A stretch of 64,000 nt of DNA from Corbicula japonica (Eukaryota > Mollusca > Bivalvia > Venerida > Cyrenidae), in NCBI GenBank assembly GCA_038501625.1, contig JAZAYU010000719.1:62001-126000 (forward strand). Reading direction: 5' to 3'. Of this stretch, positions 1 to 10,862 are shown piece by piece. The notes under the pieces were generated by a model that made no database searches, was not told the origin of the DNA, and saw nothing but the letters and a program-made list of their open reading frames with translations. Position numbers and translations under genes: made by a program. Numbering within the stretch: position 1 is the first letter of the stretch; each line of letters begins with the position of its first letter.

Positions 1-357
1 CAGTGAGGTCTTCCGAATCCAGCGTTTGCCGTAATGTATATTTTCTGTATCGATTTTTGCCGCTGAGAAATAATTGACTGAAGGTAATTTTTTGCCTTTG
101 TTGGTCATCATTTCCTGACATTTTAAACTCTCTTTTGTGTATTCGTGCCCGGTCTAATATTATAAGGATAGTCATAGGCCCATATAGTAGGTAGGACATA
201 CAAATCCTCAGAAGGAACTGAATGATCATCCACAAGAGAGGATGCTGGTATGTGGGACTCGTACATTCGATATTAGGTGGTGAGGTGTTCTTTTAGGTTT
301 GTAAAAAGACAATAACATTTAAAACTAGTTACGCGCATACGCACTAGTTCGCACTAT
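1..357. other. Unassigned AT-rich DNA at window start
   Basis: I see no convincing ORF, splice-flanked exon or repeat structure here. The first minisatellite unit begins just after it. Confidence 0.4.
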
Positions 358-427
358 TACAAAATCTTCAGTATTACCGATATACTTCATAGTACAGTCA
401 TATTATGAAAAAAATACGTCAAACCTA

Positions 428-1725
428 GACAAATTGCAACAGAAATGACTACCACTAATCACATTTAATATAAAACTGAATCATATCAAAAATTGGACAA
501 AATCGGTCCACCGGAAATCCATTAGTTCGTATGTTGAAAATAGGATAAGTTGATAAAAAAAAATCATTAATAGCTCGCATTACTCGACACTTTTTCTATA
601 CTGTCGTTCTTTCAAATTCTAGTCTTAAAACCAACTTCTATAAAATATTATTTGTAAATAAACATCAAGGATCTTAAAAATTAAATCTTATCGGTCATTT
701 TAATAAACCAACAATTCCTAATGTTGAATTACCCCACTCACTCAAAATTCCTTCTTCACAAACGGTCGATTTTTATAAGTTGTAAAACTTTTATAGACAC
801 AAGAATGGTCAAATAACTAGTTAACGCTTTGTAGCCATCGACTTTAGACTGTTTTTGTAAAAAAGCAATATTACTAAGGTTATATTGCCAGAAGTTTTAC
901 CTTAAATACATGATTGCAAACGTTATTGTTATTGTACACACGAAGGCTATGGTATTTTGCTGCTTCTGTTATTGGCGGAAGATTCTCAGGAGAAATATAT
1001 TTGTCGCTCGATGCCACTTTTTTGGAAGAATTTACTCAGCCGCAAATAATTAAGCGAGTCTTCAGCTTTACCATTGTATAATACCACTAAAGCTTTTTAT
1101 CCGGCAACAATAACATCTTCTTTTGTGGCTTCTCGATCATAAAATACATAAGAACATTCGCGAAATGTTTTATTTGTTTCCAAAATGGTGTTACATGTGA
1201 TGCATGTGACATGTATAATTAATGATGACATATATAGTAACCGTGCAATTTATTACCGCATAATAGCACAGTAAGTTCTTCAAATATATGTTGATAATGA
1301 AAAATTAAAACAGCACTTCTTGAGGTTTAAAATTTTAGAAATCGGTAGATTAGTTTCAAATGTTACTTATAGTAAAAAGTAAATGTTTAGATGAACATAC
1401 TATATTTTCTGATCAATTGTATCATCAAGTCTCTCGGTTACCATGACTGATAGCACTCAGAATTATGACAAATTTATTATTTATAGCTTTTATGCCTTGA
1501 CCAATACAAAACAGTATAGTGAATAGGCTATTTTCAGGTAAAACATAGAATTCTCAACCTTACATGTTACAAGTGTTGATGTTTTCGGATACAACTATTC
1601 CGGATATAAGAAAAACGATGCAAATCTATTAATAATGGTCCGATTTTGTCCAATTTTGTTTTTAAATGTATGTTTTTACTAGTCTTACATAAAACACATC
1701 AAAACTTTTCTGTTGCAATTTTGTT
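428..1725. mobile_element. TIR element (~1.3 kb) inserted in the minisatellite
   Basis: A left arm at about 448-510 and a right arm at about 1637-1710 are inverted copies. Both contain the block attggacaaaatcgg, and about 60 bp further out both contain ttgcaacagaaa. Minisatellite units flank both sides. Exact ends and TSD were not resolved. No transposase ORF is visible inside, so it is probably non-autonomous. Superfamily unknown. Confidence 0.55.
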
Positions 1726-1907
1726 GACCCCTTTCCATAGGCCTACTGTACTATCAGGCTATATAACAACGACCTTCAGAATTACCGATATACGTCAGAT
1801 TATAAAACACCAACCCTTATTACTGATATACGCAGGGTTATTTTTAACAACAATCTAACAAAAACCTTCAGTATTACCGTTATATATCGTATTAGATTAC
1901 AACAACC

Positions 1908-2676
1908 TTCACAGTAGCGCTATTTGTGCAGTGTGGCGGCCGTAAAAAGTCTCCCCGTACATAAAGTCAGTACTGTTATCAGTAAAATAACCCGTTACCG
2001 ATGTCATGCAGTGATGGTAACGTATATCAGGGCTATCCGATCAACCTTTTTGGGGGTTGTCCCGGCTAGCTCAGTTGGTTGGGTCGCAGGAATTGCAGGA
2101 ATTGCAGGGATAGGCGCTGTTGCCATGACGGTGCGGGTTCGCTCCCAGCTAGAGGCTCTATCATTTGAAATTCACAGTAGTGCTATTTGTGCAGTGTGGC
2201 GGCCTTAAAAAGTCTCCCCGTACATATAGTCAGTGCTGTTATCAGTAAAATAACCCGTTACCGATGTCATGCAGTGATGGTTACGTATATCAGGGCTATC
2301 CGATCAACCTTTTTTGTGGGTTGTCCAGGCTAGCTCAGTTGGTTGTGTCACAGGAATTGCAGGGATAGGCGCTGTTGCCGTGACGGTGCGGGTTTGCTCC
2401 CAGCTAGAGGCTCTATCATTTGAAATTCACAGTAGCGCTATTTTTGCAGTGTGGCGGCCTTAAAAAGTCTCTCCGTACATATGGTCAGTACTGTTTGCAG
2501 TAAAATAACCCGTTACCGATGTCATGCAGTGATGGTTACGTATATCAGGGCTATCCGATTAACATTTTTGGGGTCGTCCAGGCTATCTCAATTGGTTGCG
2601 TGGCAGGAAATGCAGGGCTTAGTGCTGTCCCCGTGACGGTGCGTGTTCGCTCCCAGCTAGAGGCTATATCATTTTA
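1908..2676 (+). mobile_element. Tandem trimer of a tRNA-derived SINE
   Basis: Three head-to-tail copies start near 1908, 2171 and 2426, so the units are about 263, 255 and 250 bp. Each has the pol III A-box-like TAGCTCAGTTGGTTG (the third copy is diverged) and, about 75 bp on, the B-box-like GGGTTCGCTCCC. Copy 1 carries a short extra duplication (aggaattgc). The trimer interrupts a minisatellite unit: the unit breaks after ccttca at 1912 and resumes with tattaccgat near 2679. Diverged relatives lie near 40942-41320, and a head fragment (minus strand) near 62474-62504. Short ORFs through the trimer are incidental. Confidence 0.8.
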
Positions 2677-3007
2677 AGTATTACCGATATTCGTCAGGTA
2701 TATAACATCCCGAAGTATGTAAGGTTATATAACAGCAATTTTCAGTATAACCGATACATGCAGGGTTATATAACAACAACATTCAGTTTTACCGATATTT
2801 GTCAGGTTAAATAAAACACTCAATGTCAGTTAAGTGGACATTTTGAGTTTCATAAATGAGTAAAACTGAAGTAACTGTGCAGCATGTTTTATTATTAGAA
2901 ACTAAAACATGTACGTATTTGGTACCGGAAAACACACATCGGAGATTATGTCATGGTTAAATACTGAAAGTAACTATGACTTGAACAAACCTACTATTTT
3001 AGCTAAG

Positions 3008-4841
3008 TAAGATACGTTAAATTTGTTTAAATCAATTCACTGCAAATCAATTATTATGACAGATCCTATTAATAAATCTTAAACGGTATGTCATAGTATA
3101 AGGATAAACTAGGTGACAAAGATTTACATGCTGCTTTCATAATTAAGTTCTATTCGTCGTTTGTTTCAGGACAAAAACGAATAAAATCGAATAAATTGAA
3201 AGTGATCGTACATGAATTCGTTATAATCAGGTAATACTCAATCAAATAAAATAAGCGCAATGGACAATGTATGCACACACTCAATAATCTTGTTCAAATG
3301 CCAACAATCTATTATTTATATACAGTTAAGTCGTTTGATTAGTGCATAGTAAATTTTAACGTATCTTATTGTAATTTCAGAAAACTTATTAAAATAAAAA
3401 ATAAGCAATTCAATAGAAGTATAACAAATACAAACTAAATACAAACTAACAAAATATTTCCAAAATGGATATTTTAACTATAAAACACCTTTAGGCAACA
3501 TATGAAATGAAAACACTAGTAAACTTAAAACGACAACGTATCTTACATTATCAATGGGCACAATTACAATTCCTTTGATTTTTAAAACATATATTAAGTA
3601 TATTAATTAAGACTTTATTTTAGGTTTCAAAACAAAATAGTGTTAACTCGTATTACTCATAATTTCTTCCTTTTTAGAAATTCATCTTATTTACACAACA
3701 ATTTCTTTGACTATTATGAAAACTTATCTTACATTTCTCAAAAGCAACGCTGACTAATGAGATCAATAATCTGTTATCATATTAGTTATAATTTGTGCAG
3801 TTCAAATAAATTAGTTATTCTTGCACTACTTAAAGTTATCTAATTCTGTACCAAATTCTATTATTTTCTCTTTTAAAAAAATAAAACTTTTTACATGTTC
3901 ATAAATTTCCCGAACATACTTGTGTTTTAACGTCAAATGAAAATAGATACACGGGTAAAATAAATTGATATTAAGCGAAAACGAAGCTGGTAACGTATAT
4001 TTTTTTATTTCAAATGGTTGATTTGAAATAAAAAAAATTAACCAATACAGTTAACAAATGAAAAATTTAAATTATTATAATAATCAACGAAAACCGTATT
4101 TTTAAGCAAAACGCGGCGCCATTTTGTCTCTGACTTTAAAGACGCATTTAAGTTTGTTAAACACAAACCATGGATAAGAAAATTATATGTTCGTGAAGTC
4201 ATTTGTTAGATGCACCAAGAGATATAATTTCGCAGCAATCAACGTTAAATTGACTGAAAAAGCGGTTTTTGTTGCTCTATCGAGGGAACTTTGATAGATG
4301 TCTCAAAGGGACATTAGTAGTATACATTGAAGGCTTGTAATTTCGGAACGGCTCAAAATACTAAAAAAGTAAAAAACATTTTCAAATAAGGAAATGTTCA
4401 ATGATGTGTATGCAAAATTTCATGAGGAAATCCGGAAAATAAATTTTGAGGCTCGTTCAATCTTAACGTATCTTATGTGAACGTATCTTATTGACATTAA
4501 TGTGATTTTCCTAAAAGATGAGCAGTTAACTCTATTTGAAGGTGGATTATCTACCAATTATGTCTGTATGAGGTAGGTCTATTGTGAAAATATCATTTTG
4601 TCTGCTTTCTTTACCAGTTTCGGTCTTACAGCATATCAGAAGTTAACGTATCTTATGAAAAGTTAACGCAACAATATTAATTTTCATTATGTGTTTATTC
4701 TGAAGTATCCATGACATATCATACACTATAAAAGCTCTTTTAATCACATAACACCATTTCTTAGTAGTTTATATTTGTATAAATAAGGTAAAATCACATA
4801 TGTGTACCTGTTCAAAGTTGTCAAAATCAGTTAACGTATCC
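3008..4841 (+). promoter_or_regulatory. Repeated TAACGTATCTTA motif inside the 2.4-kb element
   Basis: Copies occur at 3008-3019 (minus strand), 3357-3368, 3534-3545, 4464-4475, 4479-4490, 4644-4655 and 4832-4841 (plus strand; the last is partial). Two differ at the first base or two. Elements with clustered internal motifs often use them as transposase binding sites; that role here is inferred. Confidence 0.5.
4000..4036. repeat. Short perfect hairpin
   Basis: The arms ttttttatttcaaat and atttgaaataaaaaa flank the 5-base loop ggttg, inside the 2.4-kb element. Confidence 0.7.
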
Positions 4842-5930
4842 AACCCAAGACTTTCAGACACTGGCGATTGATTTGTAATTTTAACAGATTTGAATTTCTA
4901 CTGTTGGTAGGTTATTTTTTCATTTATTTAGGCTCAATGGCCACTGGTTTAGGTGAAATATGCTGCACATATCATACTTTATAAGCAATATCTCGTAGTA
5001 AATACTAGAACCCAGTTCAAGGACAACGCAGAAACTGCTTATTTTGTCCTATTTACCCAAATACAAAATCAGAAATAGATATTTCATGGCAGTCAAAAGG
5101 TCTTTTAGAGGTTCATTTAGGTTTGAATTATCATCTTATGACAAAATATCTCATTTATTATTTGTTTCCTGAAAACTGGGGCCTAGGGACAGTAAAAATG
5201 TCAAAATGTCCACATAACTGACATTGAGTGAAAACAACCTTTAGTATTACCGATAAATGTCAGGTTATATAACAACAACCTTAAGTTTTACCGATATACG
5301 TCAGGTTATATAACAACGACCATCAATATTACCGATATATGTCAGGTCATAGAACAACAACCTTCAGAATGACCGATATATGTCTGACATGTACGTCAGG
5401 TTATATTACAACAACGTTCAGTAATACCGATATGTCAGGTTATATAACAACATTCTTCAGTATTACCGATATATGTCAGATTATATAACAACAACCTTCA
5501 GAATTACCGATACATGTCAGATTATATAACAAAAACCTTCGGTATTAGTGATATACGTTAGAACGTGTACCAACAACCTTCACTATTACCGATATACGGA
5601 AGGTTAAACAACAACCTTCATTATTACCGATATACGTCATGTTATGGGGCTGCTGCCAAATTTAGTAAAAAGCTTCCAGAGTTTCCCAGGGACACTGTTA
5701 CAGTATTATTTTACCTTATTATGCTTAACATATTCTGATTTTTTCTTGCGAAGTTCTCGTTTCAGGGTTCTCTCCCTTTTCTTTGCTCTCTAACAAGGCG
5801 CATATCTCTTCCTGGCCACAATACTTAATTTGAAATTCTGGTATTCCTGATTCCCTTAATTGTTCCCCCGGCAGCAACATGAATTTAAAGGTTTAATAAA
5901 GTAAGCAAATTAATCAACATATAGAATATT

Positions 5931-6075
5931 GGGTGCGTTTTATCAACATTCGTACGAAAATCCGTTCGTATCGTACGATCGTTGGCGTACGAATGTCGTA
6001 CGAACATTCTTACGACCGTTTTATCAACGCGTTCGTACGAACAAGTATTCGTACGTTTTCGTACGCACAATCGCG
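5931..6075 (+). repeat. Left terminal inverted repeat of the 10.8-kb element
   Basis: About ten TCGTACG-type words occur in 145 bp, including perfect TTCGTACGAA palindromes, with two GTTTTATCAAC blocks. Confidence 0.75.
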
Positions 6076-6119
6076 GTTCGTGCCCAATGTCGTGTTGTAA
6101 AGAAACTTTATACAATAAT

Positions 6120-7740
6120 TTAAAACATGTTTAATAGCTATAACACAAGTTTTATATATGTGACACGTTTAGTAATGGCCGGAAATGTTGTTCAATGTTA
6201 CAAGTTATTAACGAACGTCGATATGCAATGGCAGGGCCCTGCATTATTTTCAATCGTTATTCTCAGTTTCTCCACATTTCTAGTATAAAATTGAATTGTA
6301 CATACATTTAAAGTCCTGATTAAATGCTATTTATTTCCTGTATTATTTCCATTCATTTTCTCCATAGTTGCCTTGTCTCCTTGATGTAGATAGACGAAGC
6401 TCGAGCAGCGGTATAAGAATGAAAAACTCTGAAATCTAGCTTTTACAGACTCATACCACGATAAACACTTCTAGCATTCAAAAATAAGCAATTTCCCGTA
6501 TCAGTTTCCTATCATTTTCCAACGATTAAAATAAAGTCTTGATTTAAAGCAAAATAAAAAACTGGTAGGCCTACTGTTTGAAAAAAAATTCGTTTAATTA
6601 CGTCACATATTACTAAAATGACGTTGTAATTAGCATCATGACGTATTTAATTTAATTAATGGAAGTGCTTGCTAAAACACGTTTTAGCGTGTGCAGATTG
6701 GAGATCAAATTTATGCTTCATGATTATAATTTAATTTAATGTATACATATAATAAATAGCTAAATAATTGGACAAACGGAATGATCCTACCCTCGGGCCA
6801 TTAATCCACATGTCACAGACATTATTGACAATTGGCGCCGCTTACCATTTACCTTCGCGTAAACAATATCAACGAAGTTACCATCAACAACAACAAAGTG
6901 GAGTGCGGATGAGATTGGGGAAGGAGCCGAGTAAAACAAATCACAAGTTTTGGGAGAGTTTATTGAGAAGTAGGTTTATAACATATAGACCTGCTCGGCA
7001 GTTGTTTTTAATTTGCCAACCGCAGATCAATCACATTATTAAGCCGAATGCGCAGCTCTTTTGGACTTACAAGTCTTTCTCTATAGTTCTTACACTCCTC
7101 AATGAGACAGACGCGGTGATGGAAAATTTGGCAGGTCAATGGTTGTACTTTAATCATATAATGCTGACGTTTAATATGTTCTTCACTTAGCAGAATGTGA
7201 AAAATCATTTTGGTGCAAAGTTGTTGTTTATAGGACTTGTAAACACTTAAAGACCTCACTCGCCATCCGACAGACCTATGAGTAAACACGATACATTTCT
7301 GTTTATTCATTTTCGCTTTTTTTTATTTAAACGTATAAAGAAATGTGTGTTGACTTCAAATGCTAAAATATTCTGTATGTATCTATTGATTCGCATAGTG
7401 GCAGAAGGGATAACAAACTTTTTTATCGAGATTCAAGTACGGAAGTTCGTGTTGAAAATGTGAATTTCTACATTTTATATTTATATGGTATGTAAATCTG
7501 GTTTTATTCCTCAATCTGCAAGTACTATTGGTAACTTTAATCTTCACGTGGCAAAATGTGGAACTCTCAGTTGAAAGATATATATACAAAAAGGCTCGGG
7601 TAAAACCGTCGTCGCTATTCAATGGTCAACCTGAGTATAGTTGCCTTTGTTGAGCGAGTTAAAAAAAAATGATTTAACTATAAACCTAGGTTAATTATGG
7701 TACTACTTCTGACCATGTAACTGGGATTGTTTTACGTTTT
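6120..7740. other. Unassigned interior of the 10.8-kb element
   Basis: Overlapping ORFs occur at 6768-7190 (plus, 140 codons) and 7310-7008 (minus, 100 codons). Neither has a recognisable domain, and opposite-strand overlap makes at least one spurious. They could be decayed transposon coding sequence, which I cannot show. Confidence 0.3.
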
Positions 7741-8158
7741 CACGGGGGGTGGGGGCGCACAACAGTTACCGCTGGAACATATACTTGGTTGCTAAAGTGA
7801 TACCGGAATGCAACTAAAAATTGCATAAACTCGTCACCTATCGTTGAACTGAACTTACTTCAGCGTCGGAATTATCGTCATAACTCAACGATGTTTTGAT
7901 ATATTGGTATCATACTATACCAGAGAGCAGGTAAATCAAACACGCAATCGCGGCATCGAAAGTCGTTCCCCGTTTTCCAAAGATATGCTTGGAATTTTGA
8001 TATAAATGAGTCAAAGCTGACCACCTACCTTTTCAAATAAAAAGAAACAACAACAAAAAAAAACGTTCTCAGTACCATCACCGGAGCTTTGCATAACATT
8101 TTTTTCTCGCTTAACCAGCGGTAAAGGTTGTGCGCTCCCCCATCCCCCTTCCCCCGTG
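7741..8158. mobile_element. 418-bp MITE with G-rich TIRs and 5-bp TSD
   Basis: The left end cacggggggtgggggcgcac continues to ttaccgctgg. The right end is its inverted counterpart with a longer G/C run. GTTTT directly flanks both ends (7736-7740 and 8159-8163), a 5-bp TSD. No ORF inside. Superfamily not assigned. Confidence 0.75.
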
Positions 8159-8163
8159 GTTTT

Positions 8164-9429
8164 ATGAAACCTTTTTATCTTCTGTTGATCAGTATTTTTT
8201 TTATTAAATATATGTAGTTACAGAGAAGATAAGATTTTATTTTCTAACATTATGAGGAATTTCTTTTATAAATGAAACATTTTATTTATGAAACTGATAA
8301 TAAACAAAAGTCTCAACTACCATGTACATGTAACTGCATATAATTTAGATAGAAGACATGTCAACTAAGAAAAAATTCAGAAAACGTGAAACATCCCTTC
8401 AAATATATAGTTCTAAAGAGTATGGCATTATTTTAGTGTGTTGGTGGAAACTGGACTATTATGTAGTCTGAGCATACCAACTGAGGAATACACTTCATCG
8501 CTGAAGTGAAGTGAAGCTTAGTATTGTATTGACTAAGCAGCAGTGTATATTCCGACTTCATGAATATGCCGCGAAACTGGATTTGTTTTTTGGGGATAAA
8601 ATTCATAATCAAAAGTCGACGGTAAAAGCAATCGCTTAGTACCACTAGTATTCGTACAATCGTTTCCATAGCTTGAAATATTTGTTTATTTTCACCCGAT
8701 TCACAATCTTTATTTTTCGACGGAGGTGGGGGTGGTTGCTGATATGGTTTCTTAACTCGGTATTTAAATTTAATGGATAATAATTCAGCAAGCAGAGAAA
8801 TCTACAGCAGAGGAACGTTAAACATACACAATAAGTCAACACTTATGCAATAAATCCACTTATCAACATGGTTTCAAACCATATGACAGCTATAATTTTG
8901 TTGCAATATCTGACAGCTTATTTTTTCGCAATATCTGACTGCACATCTTGTTCCAATATCAGGTCCTGGTAACTTCTCTTCATCTGACATTTTTTGTCAA
9001 TATCCAATCACTAACAAGAACATATTTTCTTATTATACTATTAATTAAATTTATTCTGAATATGTATAAATCAAAATAAAACATAATAAAGAAATACAGT
9101 TGTTATTATGACAATAAGTTAACAAGCTTAAAACAATAAACAAATAACAATATTAACATATAAATAAATATACTTACAATAAAAATTGTATGACATATTA
9201 CAAACTCATCATCACCTGTAATTACTTTACTAATTTATGGTGGCCAAATAAGAACATTTCTGGATTTGCAAATAATTGTGATGGTTTCACTGTACCTGAT
9301 GCATATTGTACCAAATGCTTACATCTTTTGCATTCAACTGTGATAAATTCTGCAATGGCCACACTTTGTTTCATTTCAATTTTTTGACATTTAAATAATG
9401 TTTTGATTTTATAAGTGAACATAATTTAT
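8164..9429. other. Unassigned interior of the 10.8-kb element
   Basis: AT-rich. Around 8880-8960 a short phrase on the theme 'ttg..gcaatatctgac' recurs three times. No supported gene. Confidence 0.3.
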
Positions 9430-9540
9430 CCCCACACATATCACTATGTGTAAAGTGATGTCTGATCAGAATCTTTACTGTTCACTGTTTGATTTGTTAG
9501 GATTTTTTCTGACCAATCAAACCTTAAACAGATTTCATGT
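9430..9540. mobile_element. Fragment of the palindromic piggyBac-like MITE
   Basis: Carries ctgatcagaatctttactgt and cactgtttgatttgttag, matching one half of the intact copy at 24713-24921. Confidence 0.5.
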
Positions 9541-9754
9541 TATTTTAAAAATTAATAATTAATGTAAACATATTCATATTTATAAAAAATGTTTTAGTTA
9601 ACTCTGAATTTTGCAGGCTTAAATTAAAACAATAGTTCCATTTAATTTATACAAATAACATTGATTCTGATCAATACTCTGTTGCATTCATCTGGGTATG
9701 AAAATCATTTGTGTTATCTAAAGTATAACTTTATCTCTTTACGTCATTTATTGT

Positions 9755-9890
9755 TTTATGGCTAGTGCAAACTGTGTAGATTCTATCTGATGGCAAATCT
9801 GTACTGTTTGATCAGGATCTACACTGTTTGCTTCTGAATAAAAAGATTTGTCAGCAGCTAAGGATCTACACTCTTTGCCCTTGGATAACA
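9755..9890. mobile_element. Fragment of the palindromic piggyBac-like MITE
   Basis: Contains actgtttgatcaggatctac followed by actgtttgcttctgaata, the family core. The TTAA ends are not recognisable. Confidence 0.55.
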
Positions 9891-10094
9891 ACCATATCCC
9901 ATGGAGTAAACTATTAATGGTAATTTTGACAACATGTGTAACTATGAGAAAATAAATAAAAAAATAATAATGTAAACACAAAATATCACTCCTGGTTCAG
10001 AATTTGTATTCTAGGAATTGATGAGCTATTTTATGCCAAAACCTTAAAAAACAGCCCACTTCATAACATATGGATGATGTCAGATTTACCCATA

Positions 10095-10260
10095 CAGTCA
10101 AACCTGTCTTATACAGCCACACAAGGGAGTGACAATAAGTGGCTGCTTAACCGAGGTGGCTGTTAAAGAATGGTAATATAAGAACAAACTGTCTGTAAAG
10201 GACATATTCAAACTGGCTGTTTGGTTGCTATTCGCAGGTGGCCGCTAAGACAGGTAACTG
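10095..10260. mobile_element. 166-bp mariner-type MITE
   Basis: The left end CAGTCAAACCTGTCTTA (10095) and the inverted right end CAGTTACCTGTCTTAGC (10260) are flanked by TA on both sides (10093-10094 and 10261-10262). TA duplication, CAGT tips and small size fit a Tc1/mariner-derived MITE. It has no coding capacity and carries ggtggctg/ggtggccgc motifs subterminally. Confidence 0.8.
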
Positions 10261-10387
10261 TATATTTAATGTTATACAAATAGGATATTTACTGCCACAT
10301 TTATACTATAAACCCTTTACTACCTGGATATGCCTCACATGGGCAAAGTGTGTAGATCTAGATCAGCCTGCACATGTGTGTAGTCTA

Positions 10388-10551
10388 TGTCGGGATGACA
10401 TAAACTATAAAAGCTCGTCTGGTTCGGTGACTGTCTTTGTAACAACTGATTCATACAACACATAAACAAGAAGTACGTCCGGTGACGTCGCCGTTAAAGG
10501 CGCCAAATATAACGTCTGCATAACGTCGCATAATTGCGCTAAATTATAACA
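10388..10551 (-). repeat. 3' LTR of the BEL/Pao element
   Basis: Same 164 bp as the 5' LTR, with c instead of a at one position. A short purine run (ggagaa, minus strand, 10557-10552) abuts it and could serve as the polypurine tract. Confidence 0.9.
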
Positions 10552-10862
10552 TTCTCCGGGCCACGAAAGGTAAAAGTCTCTATAGTCTTTTTTTAAAAAC
10601 ACAATATCACTGTCTTTGAATACAACTTAAGATATCAACTTAAAAAGCAATAAACGAGTTTGAAATTAAATTATATCGTCAATTCATTATACACAATCCT
10701 GTAGTAAATGTTTCTTAAAAGTTCATTCACAAATCTCCAATGGGTATAACTTCTTGACTTGACGTATGGTGACGCCTCAGCTTGTTCTAACTCGGGCAGC
10801 TCGCACGAAAAAGTTGTAGTTTGAGGTATTCTCGCAACGATGTGAGATACTCGTTTTTCCAT

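Larger units (their letters stand above)
2817..5231. mobile_element. 2.4-kb TIR DNA element with a repeated internal motif
   Basis: The left end CACTCAATGTCAGTTA.GTGGACATTTT (2817-2844) is repeated inverted at 5204-5231 with one mismatch. Minisatellite sequence resumes immediately on both sides, and the flanks share only aaaa, so the TSD is 3-4 bp at most and ambiguous. No ORF over 60 codons lies inside, so the copy is non-autonomous. The interior carries seven copies of a 12-bp motif. CACT termini, a very short TSD and repeated internal motifs recall CACTA/EnSpm elements, but this is inference. Confidence 0.75.
358..5650 (+). repeat. Degenerate ~40-bp minisatellite array, broken into four blocks
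   Basis: Blocks at about 358-427, 1765-1910, 2677-2816 and 5232-5645 all repeat a unit of about 40 bp with the core TTCAGTATTACCGATATACG followed by a tcaggttatataacaac segment. The last block shows about ten successive units. The blocks share one orientation and are separated by three structurally distinct insertions, so they are best read as one original array. Units differ by point changes and small indels, so the array is old. Confidence 0.85.

Noticed and set aside
1924..2636. 94- and 61-codon ORFs
   Set aside because: Shadows of the SINE trimer.
6768..7310. 140-codon plus and 100-codon minus ORFs
   Set aside because: They overlap on opposite strands, have no recognised domain and lie in a decayed transposon interior.
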